Source: Purshia tridentata
Lineage: Eukaryota > Streptophyta > Magnoliopsida > Rosales > Rosaceae
Reading direction: 5' to 3'
NCBI GenBank assembly: GCA_003254885.1
Contig: QANT01008946.1
Location: 1 to 31,745 of the forward strand
Length of the DNA: 31,745 nt
The notes under the pieces are model-generated. The model was given only the letters and a program-made list of their open reading frames with translations, did no database searches and was not told the DNA's origin. Below are positions 1 through 11,332 of the stretch, piece after piece; the stretch's first letter is position 1; the number at the start of each line of letters is the position of its first letter. The position numbers and the translations under genes were made by a program.

Positions 1-473
1 AAATCTTTAAAAAGTCTTATCTCACAAATAATTATAAGTTGTTTTTAAGTTAGTTAAATAAGATTATTATATGAAAAATTCATGTCAATAAAACATATTT
101 GAGACACGAAATTTTGAGGCACTCTAGTACTCCCCTATGATAAACTGTTGGATAACTTTATATTTTGAGTTGATATATTAACTATAATTATAGAAATGCC
201 AAAGTAGAAACAAACTATTATTATTATTTTTGTCTAGTTTCCAAAGAAGAAACAAAAGTATTAACTTGGTTAGGTGGATGGTATGCAATCTGTGTCGGCG
301 TCGGGTGGGGAGTGGAGTAGTTGCGGGTCTTTTTTTGTTTTGGGTGTTGATGGAGTGGTTATGGTTGGTTGGTTACGATGGCAGAGACAAGACACACACA
401 AGCAAAATGCGACATTCAAGTCTGGATATTGGTGTCGTTTTTAGAAGACTTCATTTTCGGTATACCGAGACTT

Positions 474-479
474 CACGTG
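474..479. promoter_or_regulatory. G-box-like CACGTG, distal
   Basis: A perfect CACGTG palindrome, in the context TTCACGTGCA, about 1.4 kb upstream of the start codon. CACGTG is the core bound by plant bHLH and bZIP factors. A six-base match is expected by chance every few kb, so function is inference only. Confidence 0.25.
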
Positions 480-718
480 CATATGTCAATTGGAAAATTG
501 GAAAAAGTAGGTAAAGTCTAAAGAGACCCACGTATATTTTAATTTTTTCTGGGTCAAAGTCTCCAACACCCAATTTGGTTGCTTTGTTTGTTACCTTACC
601 TCACCACCACTACCAGTCAGCTTTTTAATTTTATTTTGCTTATTAATTATTAATTTATTAGCAGTCGGAAAAAGAAAAAAAGATTTTGCAGTGGCGCACG
701 TTAGTCAATGGGACCAAA

Positions 719-724
719 CACGTG
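719..724. promoter_or_regulatory. G-box/ABRE-like ACACGTGAC
   Basis: A CACGTG core inside ACACGTGAC, the usual form of an abscisic-acid-response or bZIP G-box. It lies about 1.15 kb upstream of the ATG. A TTGACT (W-box core) on the minus strand lies about 15 bases away, in AGTCAATG. The local clustering is suggestive but untested. Confidence 0.3.
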
Positions 725-1877
725 ACATCCAATGAAGCGCATGGAAAGTTCTAAAAATTTCCTGCATCTATTTGTGGACGTGTAGGACTATTTTGCCCTT
801 ATCTTAATATGTGAAAGATAAGATCACATTTTTATTTTATTTTATTTTGTGGGAGGCATAAAAATTGTTTACTGTATGGTATGCATTAAAAACAGGTGGG
901 GATTACCACAATCGCTAGTAAACAAAGTAGTAAATAAAATTAAAATCACATATTAGTAGTTAGAATAAAAATTTGGTGGAAATCTTCAGCAGGAGTTAAA
1001 TTGTTTTATAGACCTTAGCTTTATTATATTTATTTATTTTTATTACTATCAATATCTATAATTTTACTTTTAATTTTTACAAAATTTATTAGTGTAGAGT
1101 TTGTTTTGAAGGGTTAATTACAATGTATAGTCATCATTTTAGAACTACTAGTTTGCAGCAAGTAAAACGAAAAAAAAAAATACTAGTTTGCAGCAAAAAA
1201 TAGGAAATCAAGTATTAGAGGTGATTAGAAAATTCTAGGGTATTTATGGGCAACGAATTAATGAGCCATTATTAGAATTACATAGAATCTACAATAATTG
1301 AAGGACCTCACATGTTCCTCATTAATTTGAAACACATGTATTAATATTTGATCAATGCTATAGTGATTAATCATGTCAAGTAATTAAATTTAAAAGCTGC
1401 AAAAAGAAAAAATAGTGTCAAATTCACACCTATCTCATTGTATGTAAGAACAAATTCTAATGGTTAAAAACTTATATCAAAATAGTAAAAAAAATAAATG
1501 TGTCTAGAAGATTTGTCATTTTTGGGTGAAAGACGCAAAGATAGCCTTGGGTAGTTCAAACCCATAATTGCATTTGGTAATCTCGTACCATGCACCTCCA
1601 TGTAGACAATTCGAGGGTATTAAACAACCATTGAGAGTATGGTAACCCTCTTTAATTTTTTTGGTCGAATCCCTTTTAATTGTTTAACCTGCGCACATGG
1701 AGGATTGGTTAAGCCGTTATCTAAGCCGTCTCCCATAGACTGTTCCGTACTGTCACTCTGGACTCGCAGACACCCAAAGACTTTTGCTTTAATTGCTTCA
1801 TCTTTGGTTTACATTTCTCACTTTCTTGTTTTATATTTTATTCTTTTCTCTGCTGCAACTCTTTGCTTCCTTAGGAT

Positions 1878-4800
1878 ATGGAGGGCCAAGATCTAAGGAG
1901 AACTCATAGTGCAGGTTTGGTCTATCTTTTCGTCTCTCTCTCTCTGAATCTTGATTTGTTTTATGGGTTTTTTTTGGTAGTTCTTGGTTTTCTGTGATAT
2001 AATTTATGGGTTTTTGGCTTTCTTGGTTTATCATCCTTCTCCCTTCGTTTTCTTTTCACACTCTCACTGAATCTTGGTTTTGTTTGCTTCTGGGGTTTAA
2101 TGGGTTTTCCGTTAGTTTCCTATTCTGGATTGTTTGTCTGGTTTTGGCATTCTTTTGTTTTCCCTAACAAAGGTGGAATCTTTGTTCCTTCTGCTTCTTG
2201 AATATGCAGGGCATGAGGGCCATGGAGTCTATGTTTGTAACAAATGCGGATGGCCCTTTCCCAATCCACACCCAAGTGCCAGACACAGACGTGCGCATAA
2301 GAGGATTTGTGGAACCATTGAGGGTTACAAGCTGGCTGCCTCAGAGGAGAATACCCATTCGACTGTTTCTGATGATGAACACTCTGATGAAGATCATAAA
2401 ACCCCTGGTGAGCTATCTAGTTCTTGGTAATCCCTTCTTTTTCTCCATATAAACTGCCCTGTTGGTTGCTGAGAAATATTTGGAAAGATAAAAATTTTGG
2501 AGTTTTGGATCTCTGTTTGTGCCATGGTGAGAGATTAGTATGACTATGCTATTAAGCCGTTTTAGACTTTAGGAAAGTACTAAATAAGTAAAACTTGTTA
2601 GAAACCAGCAGTTACAAAGCTGCAACAAATACACGCAGGAGAAGCCTGCACAAACAAACAATAAAATATCCTCTCAAATACGATTGCATCTCAAAACAGT
2701 AAGAGGCATTTTTGTTTCTAATGCTCAGTTTTTGTTGATAAGTAAATGGGAAGTTAAATATCTTATTCTTTATTTCCTATGATTGATCTTGAATGAAGGT
2801 CTTTGTGTTTGTGAATTTTTTTGTGTAAGGTCCAAAAGTCTTGGAAAGAAGCAATGATGAAAAGGGTAGTGTTCTAATTGGGGAAGGATCCATCAGATCA
2901 GAAGATGGGGTGTTCTCAGATGCTGCTGCGGAATTTCCAGAAACAGGTTTTGGTGCAGGAACCAGAGAAGGGTTAGAAGATGTTCGAGAACCAGCAACAA
3001 ACGTGGAAAGTGCTTCCACGAATGATTTGAATGCCATCCAAGCTCTTAATGATGGGGAAATCACCGGTAACCTTTCAATGAACCAGATCAATTAATTGAT
3101 ATTAGCTGTCTTCTTGGTATCCATTTTAATTATTTATCAGTAAGTGCTTGATTACTTAAAGTATCTGTTTATGGTCTGGAGAATTTGCTTTTATGTAGTT
3201 AATATTTGTTACATTATTATTTCTATGACGATGCTCAAACATAAATAAAATGAATTATAATGAACAACAAAATTGTCCCTTTAATGTTATTGCATTGAAG
3301 TATGACAGGATACTTTACTTACCAGGAAAAAGAAAGTATTACAGGGAGTTGATGGGTGGGATGATCCTACTTGGGTTCTGTAGCTCACTGCAAAGAGTCT
3401 GTAGCTCACTGCAAGGAGTGTGTCGCTATTTTAATTGCTTAATCAGGAAGTTAGTGGACCTGATTTGTTTTCAAGGTTTCAGAGAGATGGTTTTATCCTA
3501 TTCCACAGAATAGTCTATAGTCTACCTGTAGTGGTCAATCCAGTGAATGCATTTTAGAATTTTGATTTATTCACTCTAAAACTAGAACATTAAGGACAGT
3601 ACAATATCTTGTATTTTAAATGGTATAATAAGTTCTTATCTTTCTAGGAATATGTCACTACTACAGGCTATCTGGGATACAGTAACCAAAGGGACTATTT
3701 GTAATTTGTTAGTTACCATCCGTATGCTTGCACGATCTTTTAGAGTGCGGACAGCTGAAATGTTTATGATTGGTCTCCTTTGTTATTCGATTTTAGTTTT
3801 CACTGTTCATGTACTAGTTAATATAGGCTGTATAGATTGTCAGCAGTCATGACAACTAAAGTGTTTCAGGTAACGATGTGAAGTTTTAGGGGATAACTCC
3901 TTGTGAACTCTGTTGAATTGTACGGATAATCTTGGTAGGAATATAATTATTTGTCATACTGTCCCATTTGTTTCAGGTTTTTTTTTTTTTTTTGTCATTT
4001 CTTTGTGGAACTACTTTGTCTCTCTTTATCGTCTCTCTAAAGAATGTATCTCTCATTTAGTTCTAACAGATGGTCTGCTTCATAAACAGTGTTGTCATAT
4101 TATAAATATCTAGTGAGTTTAATTCATTTTCTGAAGTAAATACTCAAAGTTGTGTATCAACCAAAATGTAAACCCTAGGAAATAACCCAACACCTCCTTG
4201 ATATTTGAATTTTTTTTTAATTCAATACGCCTTTGTTAATTTTCCTTGGTTTCTATATTGCACACCCAATGTATATAGAGACAAACTGAGCATATAAGTG
4301 ATATGTTCATGATATATAGTAGATGCCTACATCTTAGCTCTAGTGGAACAATTATGTGGGTTGTGGACCTGGTCCTGAATTTAATTTTTCTGAATATATG
4401 CATTTATTTTTCTTTGTTGAGCTCAACCCCAGAAAGAAAAACCTTATTTTCATTTTCTTTGTTGTTTTTTGGTTAGGAATTGTAAAAAAAATAAACAGTT
4501 TGACATGTTTAAATTCCCAATATGTGCTATTTCAAATTATGGTAATCTGTTTTGTTGTCATTTATTTGTCAACTGAGTCAGTATTTGGCTGAAACTTATT
4601 ACTAAGTCTGATGTTACTTGCGGTTCTGATCTCTGGATTGTATAATGTCAATATCAAAACATGTATGCTTACATAAGGTTGCATCTAATGGCCTAAAAAA
4701 AAAAAAAAACTAAAGGTTGCATCTGGGGGACTAGATATATTACTTACATACATGCCAGATTGATAGTTTTGTTTTTTCAAAAAAAAATTTCTTTTATAAG

Positions 4801-7800
4801 TTCTTTAAAACATATTTGACCATATAAGTTAGTTCATGTTATACTTTTCTAGGTGATGTCTTTGCTAAAGACTTAATTGATAAAAAGTTTATGGGGTTTG
4901 AAAAATGTGGATATTTTTTCTTATAAAGCAAATAAAAATATGGAAATATTTGTCCAATTTTTGTTATAGCACATACCAATCAAATTTTAATTTGGTGCTA
5001 AACTGAGTGGCTGATTAGCTGTATTAAAATAGCTTTAATGCTGCTGAAAAAGTGACTCAGTTAAGTCGGAGGCGTGTCGTGTTGGACTTGATCTACTTAC
5101 TACCAAAACTTTTGCTGAACCAACGAAAATATTCAAATAGTGGATAAAATGAAAACCTACTGCATATGGAATATTATGTTTTCCCAAGATATGTTGAGTG
5201 CATTTTATATGTGAAGATTTATCCCATATTCATTTTGTCCACCTCTGTCGTCTAAGTACATGGGAAGCAGAATATTATCCGCTATATTGGTGCAAATACT
5301 GTATTCTTAGCATGTAAGAGTGAAATATAATATTCCTTCATAGTTCTCCACCTCTGTCTTCAGTAGTCGGTGCATCATTTGCAAAATGATTATCCTCTTT
5401 ATGATGCAAATACTGTATTCTTGACATGTAAGCGTGAAAAGCATTATCTCACGAAAAAATATAGAACTTCATTCCTGTTTCTTTCTTCTTTTTCTTTTGT
5501 GTGAAGATGACTTTGATCAATATCGTAATTGGCTGAAAATAGTTTTAAGATGGAATCCTGGTTTTGTTTCTCTTATGACAATTTTTACAGAATGGTTACA
5601 TTTACATAAATATGCAGAGACCATTGATCCACTAGGAAATGCATCTCTCAACAACCTGATGCAAAATTCTGAAATTCCAGATAATACAACTAATCAGTTG
5701 GAGTATGCACCAGAGTTCCGAGGATGGTTGTCAACCTCTGACATCAATTCAGTAACGAGTTCTGTTTCAAATGGTAGAACTGAAGAATCAGCTGTGCTTC
5801 TTGATGATACGAATGGTTCAAAAGATAATTTACACCCCATTAAATATGAGATGGTGACAGATGCATCAGAAGATTATAAGAAGGGCCAGGCTCCTGATAG
5901 TGTGATTGAGACATCTGTTGCACAGGAGGCTGAGATGAAGGGAACTGAAGCAACTAATCTAGATAGAAACTTATCGGACGTTGTGATCTCACCCAATACA
6001 GTTGCTGGTGAAAGAGCTGAGGGGATCCCTAAGTTAGAAGGAACAGTTGAAATGAATTTGGAATCTGTGCGAGATGATGAAGTTGTTCCATCAGAAAAAG
6101 AGCAGAGTCATGGGTTTGATTTGTATATTCCCCAAATTGATCTCCCACCTGAAGTTGAATCTTTTGAACATGTGAATACTGCTGTCGATGCTGCTGAAAA
6201 TAAGGTGGATACTACAGACGGAATACACTATTTCAGTTCTGGTGGATTAATTGAGAGTTTCAACAAGAATGGAGAAGGGAATGCAAATGTACATGTGATT
6301 TCAGTGCCTGATGATATACACGCAGTCGAAAATCCTGAGGCGATGCTTGAAGATTTTAAAAACCACAAAGGAGAGAAACTAGACCAATATACTTTCTTGG
6401 ACTCTTTTGAACAATTNGGGAATGCAAATGTACATGTGATTTCAGTGCCTGATGATATACACGCAGTCGAAAATCCTGAGGGGATGCTTGAAGATTTTAA
6501 AAACCACAAAGGAGAGAAACTAGACCAATATACTTTCTTGGACTCTTTTGATCAATTTAATGATAAGGAAAGTGATGTTAAAAATCCTTTTCTGGAGGAG
6601 AATTTCCACACTTTCCATTCTAGTCATTTAAGTGGAGGCACTGTGGTCTCTTCAGATATGCATGATTTGGAAGCTAACCCTGAATTGGATGAAGGCAGCA
6701 GCAAGCCAATGGTTAAAGAAGTGCCTGTTGAAGAGGAAGCCAATATGTCTCAGATCAAGATTACTGAAAACCAAAGTTCAGTTGAAATAGCAGCCCCTGC
6801 ACATGCTGTGTTGCCTGAGATAGCTAAAAGCCATACGGTCAGCTTTCCTGAAGGAAATGAAGCTTATGATAATTTAAATGAGTCTTTACAGGTGAACTTT
6901 TCAGAAAGTGCTACAAATGTCTTATCTGATGCAAATTCCATGATTGGTTCCAGCAGTGCTGGTATAAACCAAACAACTGGATTAGTGGGTCTGCATGATA
7001 ATGAAAAAGCTGAAAAAGATGATTTAGGTGGAGACCACAGTAGCAAAGGACCTGCAGAAGACAATCTTGAGGTGAATCCTATAACTACTCTTCCATGTAC
7101 CCAAAATCCCACTGAAATCCAAATTAATCCAGCAGCTAACTTACACGAAGACGATGATGATGCTGGTGATTATGAGAAGGGCGTAAGTGAAAAATGTAAT
7201 ATAATTGGAGATGCTGGTTATCATGAAAAGGCTGAAAAGTGTACGTTAACTGGGGATAACCACAGCAAAGGAGCTACAGATAAATTTTTTGCTAAAGACC
7301 CTGTAAGTAATTTGGAATCTGCCAGTTGTCTCTCTGAACTCCAAGTTAATCCAGTAGCCAACTCACATGAAGGTGGAAATGCCGGTGATTATGAGAAGGA
7401 TAAAACTGAAATGTGTGATATAATTGGGAATGATACTGATCTAGAGAAAGCTCAAAAGTATGCTGTAACTGGGGACGACTACAGTAGAAAATCTACAGAG
7501 AAATTTTTTGCAGAGAACCCTATATTTAGTTTGGAATCTGCCAGTAGTCTCTGTGAACATCAAGTTGATCCGGCAACAAATTTACACGATGGTGATGATT
7601 CTGTTGGCATTAAAAAGAGTGTTATATATGCAAATGAAAGCAGGGAAGGACTCATTGAGGAAGATCTTTTGGTGAAACCAAAATTAACCCTTGACTCTGC
7701 CATCGATTTTAATGATTCCAAAACTGTTGCAGAAGATGCAAGGGATGGTTCTATGATGGAGCTGGTTGAAACCAAACATTTAGATAGCAGTTCAAATTCT

Positions 7801-9449
7801 AGCAGAGTTGGCCTCAACGTAGTTCCAGAGACACAGCAACCTGTGATAGAAAATGAGATTGATTGCAATGAAAAAGTCCAGGTAGAAGTTGGAGCCGGTA
7901 CTGCTGCTGGGCCAGATCATGCTGGCGATGTCGAATTGTCACAGAAGAGTTTGGAGAACTGTGGGATGAAAGAACTAGGTCTTTCTTCTTTGGATGCTGA
8001 ATCTTCTGTTCAAAGTTTTACAGCTGCTGAAGATAACCACTCCAGAGAGTTTCGGGGAGTTGCTTCTGGGTTTAGTTCTCAATTCTTGCAAGATGAAAGT
8101 GATAAGAACTCTTCTAGACAACAGCTAAGTTCATCTGCTTTTGATGTTTCAGTTGACTCATATAGCCAAACTGACAGTCTGGAAGGCAACTGGGGATCTG
8201 TTTCAGGTATATTTGCGTCTCTTTGATTAACTTTTGTAAAATAAATTTCTCTATTTAGCATAAGAATATAAAACTGTTGCACTAGTACTGCTTTTTCTTG
8301 CCCTACTTTCTGTAATTTTGACTTGGAGAAGAATTGTCATGACCCAAAACAATTATCTACAATTATGTACTGAAGATGGGTATAACCAAGTGGATTTTAT
8401 CATTTGATTTGATTATGTCATTGCACGAGGCCATAAAACAAATGAATGCATATATAAATTTTACTATGAATGGTTACTTATATAAGAGTTTATATGTAAT
8501 TTTGGTTCACTATAAATCTCCAACTCAGAGGGTCCAGAACTGTTCAATAATGTTTCTTTGGTTTTCCTTAGATCAGTTTCTATATTTAATTTGCATATGG
8601 GTATCTTGTGGTGGATTTATAGTTATTTAGAATGTCAATTTTTTTCCTAGACTATTCTCTCCTTATGCAATGCTACTTATTCTCAATGCATAAATACCTT
8701 ATTTTGATGCTTATGCACAAAAAGAAGAGTTACGCTTTTCTAAACTCTTCTATTTGCTGTTGATGCATGGAACAGTTCTTTCTATGCAATCAGATGCACA
8801 GGCTCTTAATGAAGCTGAAGCTGTACCAACTACAGATTCCCAAGCTTCATTAGAAGAGAAACCCGACATGAAGAAGTCAAAAGCTGGATCTGAGAGGCAA
8901 TACTCTGACAAATCTGATATGTTTGAGGCACCATCTTTCATGACATTGGTTGAACCTCGAGGTGGGGATGACAAAAAAGCTTCTGAAATCCAGACATCAC
9001 AGAACACAGAACAGCCAAAGTCTGCATCTTTGCAAGCTGGGTGGTTTCCTTCTATTACTCATGTTGTGAATGAATCACAGGGAAGAAAGAAAAACGAAGA
9101 GATCATTGCCAAGGTAACAAACTGGAGCACTGACAAGCAACACACTCCTTTGAAAAGCCTTTTGGGTGAGGCCTCTCTACAAAGCAAAGCAAAGTCACCA
9201 AACCAAAAAGAAAGGCTAGCTCCTGTACTTCAGAAAGATGATAAAGCAGCAAAGAATGGTGGTCCTGTTGCGACAACAGTGAACTCCATTCTGAAACCTG
9301 AATCGCCGGAAGATCAGGCACCTAAGAAACAGAATGCAAAAGAATGGAACTCACCAGCAAGGTATCATTCAGAGATTAAGAGGGAAAAAGGGAAAGTCAA
9401 GGGAAGACCATACTGGGCACAATTTGTTTGCTGCTCCTCTGTAAATTAG
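1878..9449 (+). CDS. C2H2-type zinc-finger protein with long acidic tail (plant family of unknown function), five exons
   Basis: Proposed exons: 1878-1914, 2210-2407, 2830-3066, 5591-8206 and 8776-9449, all with GT-AG introns in phase 1. The joined frame is 3762 bases, about 1253 residues. Residues 20-46 form one C2H2 finger, C-x2-C-x12-H-x3-H (C22, C25, H38, H42), in the context CGWPFPNPHPSARHRRAH, followed by C46. Residues from about 80 to 1150 are acidic, Ser/Asn/Glu-rich and probably disordered, with an imperfect triplicated block at about 629-833. The last 60 residues are basic (KREKGKVKGRP) and end in RPYWAQFVCCSSVN. I see no signal peptide or membrane segment. I recognise the finger and C-terminal tail as those of an uncharacterised plant family; role and location (perhaps nuclear) are inference. 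Exon 4 could start at 5618 and exon 5 at 8794, both also in frame. A microexon in the 2.5-kb third intron cannot be excluded. Residues 387-480 contain a suspect 47-residue duplication. Confidence 0.85.
1915..2209 (+). other. Intron 1 (295 bp), phase 1
   Basis: Donor GCAG|GTTTGG, acceptor ATATGCAG|GG. It splits the glycine codon 13 after its first base. The interior is T-rich with a short CT run. The open frame across it (2134-2430) is only partly real: its section from 2210 is exon 2. Confidence 0.85.
2408..2829 (+). other. Intron 2 (422 bp), phase 1
   Basis: Donor CCTG|GTGAGC, acceptor TTTGTGTAAG|GT after a T-rich tract. The flanking exons read through in one frame across the split glycine codon. 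Confidence 0.8.
3067..5590 (+). other. Intron 3 (2524 bp), phase 1
   Basis: Donor CACCG|GTAACC, acceptor ATTTTTACAG|AA. AT-rich with many T runs. It contains a small tandem repeat near 3378-3420 (GTAGCTCACTGCAA twice). A possible cryptic exon starts after CTAG at 4853 in the right phase but runs into a TAA after about 24 codons. Apparent open frames at 3250-3513, 3652-3852, 3913-4113 and 4356-4592 look like chance. The start of the long frame at 5434 is intronic. Confidence 0.7.
6277..6558 (+). repeat. 141-bp in-frame tandem duplication with an N at the seam
   Basis: Copy 1 is 6277-6417 and copy 2 is 6418-6558. They differ at two resolved positions (GAGGCG/GAGGGG and GAACAA/GATCAA); the last base of copy 1 is the N. 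The unit is 47 codons, so the frame is kept and residues 387-433 repeat as 434-480. A single N exactly at the joint suggests an assembly join. Confidence 0.95.
7003..7614 (+). repeat. Three degenerate 73-74-codon repeats in the acidic tail
   Basis: Units begin at 7003, 7225 and 7444 with GAA/GAG-AAA/AAG-GCT (E-K-A). Each holds in order a GD-H/Y-S-K motif, a PIT/PVS/PIF-L-S/P block, a Q-I/V-NP-A-N-L/S-H-E/D-G/D motif and an acidic stretch ending in AGDYEK or similar. Spacing is 222 then 219 bases. These copies have diverged strongly, unlike the 141-bp duplication, so they are a true old internal expansion. Confidence 0.8.
8207..8775 (+). other. Intron 4 (569 bp), phase 1
   Basis: Donor TTTCAG|GTATAT, acceptor TGGAACAG|TT. 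AT-rich. A second acceptor CAATCAG at 8793 is in the same phase and would drop six residues. I prefer 8776 because the joined reading GNWGSVSVLSMQSD is smoother, but both isoforms are possible. Confidence 0.75.
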
Positions 9450-9930
9450 CATCCCTTTAGTGTTGTTGTCCTATTTTAGAAATTTTGAGATGTGGGTAGA
9501 CTAGCTTTACAGTGCTACCTATATTGAACTTTGTGCTGGTAAAGTTGTTAATTATCGATGCAAATATGGTGTGTGTGTCTATTGATCTATCTAGGTACAT
9601 ATTCTAAGTATGGTTATATGACTATATGAGTCTCGGATCTTAATATTATATAATGATTTATTAGGTGCGTCATTATGTGAAGATGTTGTCTTGATAGTCC
9701 CCTTTCATTGTGCTTGAGAAAAGGGGCTCAAAGTTATAGTATTATGAGATGTCCATTTCTTGAACATAAAACAGTTTTGGGTCCATTTAGATTGAAAGGC
9801 TTAAAATGCATGATTTGAACTTGAATTTTCGGTAAATATTTAGCACAATAACACTCTTTTATAACTCTAGTAATTGAGAGTATATACCCATACCCTCAAG
9901 AATCTCCCCTTTTGGCATTTTCTGTAACAA
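9450..9930 (+). other. 3' UTR and downstream flank of the zinc-finger gene
   Basis: T-rich sequence after the TAG stop at 9447-9449. No exact AATAAA is visible close by; plant polyadenylation signals are loose, so the transcript end cannot be placed. No other gene is visible here. Confidence 0.45.
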
Positions 9931-10200
9931 AAAAAAAACTTGATGTTTTAATTAATGTAAATAATTATAAATCCCCTAGTTAGAGGTAAAATATCTCTTA
10001 ACCTCCACCCAAAATCTAACTCTCTCAAAACCCCCAATTTTACACTTAATATTTTCCTAAACCCCTTAGTCAACCTACACCCATCCACAGTTGACCCCTT
10101 TTTAAAGACAATTCCTATTATACCCTATTTCATTTTCTCTTCCTTATTTGCGTGAAACTCTCTCTTTGTGCATAACCTCTCTCCTCTGGTTTGCCTTTCT

Positions 10201-10202
<2 letters not shown>

Positions 10203-10233
<31 letters not shown>
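10203..10233. repeat. (CT)n microsatellite
   Basis: About 15 uninterrupted CT dinucleotides in a longer pyrimidine tract, flanked by CTCCTCTGGTTTGC and CTCCTCTGGTTAGC, which are themselves near repeats. Confidence 0.9.
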
Positions 10234-10238
<5 letters not shown>

Positions 10239-10796
10239 GTTAGCTCTCTCTTTCCCCTCTGCAAGCTCGATCCTCTGGCCAGCTTCGTTCTCCTTTTAGA
10301 AGCCATGTTCTGGCGTCTATGGAAGCCGTGGTCCGACGTCGATGGAAACCCTGGAAGCCCTGGTCAGATGAGGCGAGCGTTGGAGCAAGCTGAGCAGCCA
10401 TGTGAGAAGTGGAGGCGAGCAGGAATCATTCGACCCAGTTTAGCAACTCCCAGTCCGACTACTCCTCGGCGACGGTGACGACTACAGCAGAAATGGATGT
10501 TGGCATTCATGCTTTAATCACGGTGAGTCAACTGGAGCTGGAGGAGATAGTGGTAGCTAACCGGAGCTGGGTAGGCGTCGCCAATATTGGAGGAGTGGCT
10601 GCGGAAAAAAATGGTAGAGGAAGAGTTAGTTCTTGCACGGCTGATGGATTTTTATTATTTTATTATTTTATTTTTAAATTAATTTGATCTCTTATCATAA
10701 TTAAGCATTAAGATATAAATTTTAGATAATTAATCATAATTAACTACAATAACAACACATAATAAGAAACAGATGTTTTGTTTGTTTTTTAGTTTC

Positions 10797-10945
10797 AGTT
10801 TCGATGCATCTAGTGAAATTTAATTTAATTTTACTGTATTTTACTGAAACTGTGAAACTGAATTCAAGTTTCGATGCATCTAGTAAAATTTAATTTAATT
10901 TGACTGTATTTACTGAAACTGTGAAACTGAATTCAATTTTTAGTG
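10797..10945. repeat. About 67-bp imperfect tandem repeat
   Basis: Two units run from GTTTCGATGCATCTAGT through AAATTTAATTTAATTT and CTGAAACTGTGAAACTG to GAATTCAA. They are followed by a third partial copy (AGTGAAACTGAATTCAA). The motif GTGAAACT drifts into the GTGTAACT motifs further right. Confidence 0.75.
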
Positions 10946-11302
10946 AAACTGAATTCAAATTTTTGAATAGCTAGGGAGTTTTAAATTAGGGACTATTATT
11001 TTTATTGTAATGGTGTAATTATATTTTTTTCTCATTGAAAGAGTAATGCTGTAATTATTTTTTATTGAAGGTGTAACTGCTTATTTAGTGAAGGTGTAGC
11101 TGTTTTTTTGAGTAAATGTGTAATTTTTTTTTTAATGGGCTTGCAAGTTTTTTTTCTTGTTAAAAAATAATAGTGTAATTATTTGTAGTTATTTTTTAGT
11201 GTAATTGTATTTCTGAAATTGAATTTCAATGTAACTATTTATTTAAAATTCAATTTCAATTTCAGTAACAGTGTAACTATATTGAAGTATAACTGTATTG
11301 AA

Positions 11303-11330
11303 GTGTAACTGTATTAAAATACAGTTACAC
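11303..11330. repeat. Perfect 12-bp inverted repeat (hairpin)
   Basis: GTGTAACTGTAT, loop TAAA, ATACAGTTACAC. It follows several same-sense GTGTAACTGTAT copies, so the right arm is an inverted copy of the array unit. It sits directly before the CG-rich array. Confidence 0.85.
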
Positions 11331-11332
11331 TG

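Larger units (their letters stand above)
1..1877 (+). other. 5' flank and probable promoter/5' UTR of the zinc-finger gene
   Basis: AT-rich non-coding sequence with no convincing ORF. The only longer open frames (for example 230-514) have no recognisable domain and no coding character. The last 150 bases before the ATG are pyrimidine-rich, as in many plant 5' UTRs. I cannot place a TATA box or transcription start with confidence. Confidence 0.5.

Noticed and set aside
230..514. 94-codon open frame in the 5' flank
   Set aside because: No recognisable domain, atypical composition, and it lies in AT-rich upstream DNA.
2198..2452. Alternative + frame over exon 2
   Set aside because: Shadow of the zinc-finger exon; it starts before the acceptor and lacks the Cys/His spacing.
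10191..10687. Open frames in the GC-richer core of the 9.9-11.6 kb element
   Set aside because: One begins in the CT microsatellite (Ser-Leu run) and neither has a recognisable domain; they overlap in different frames.
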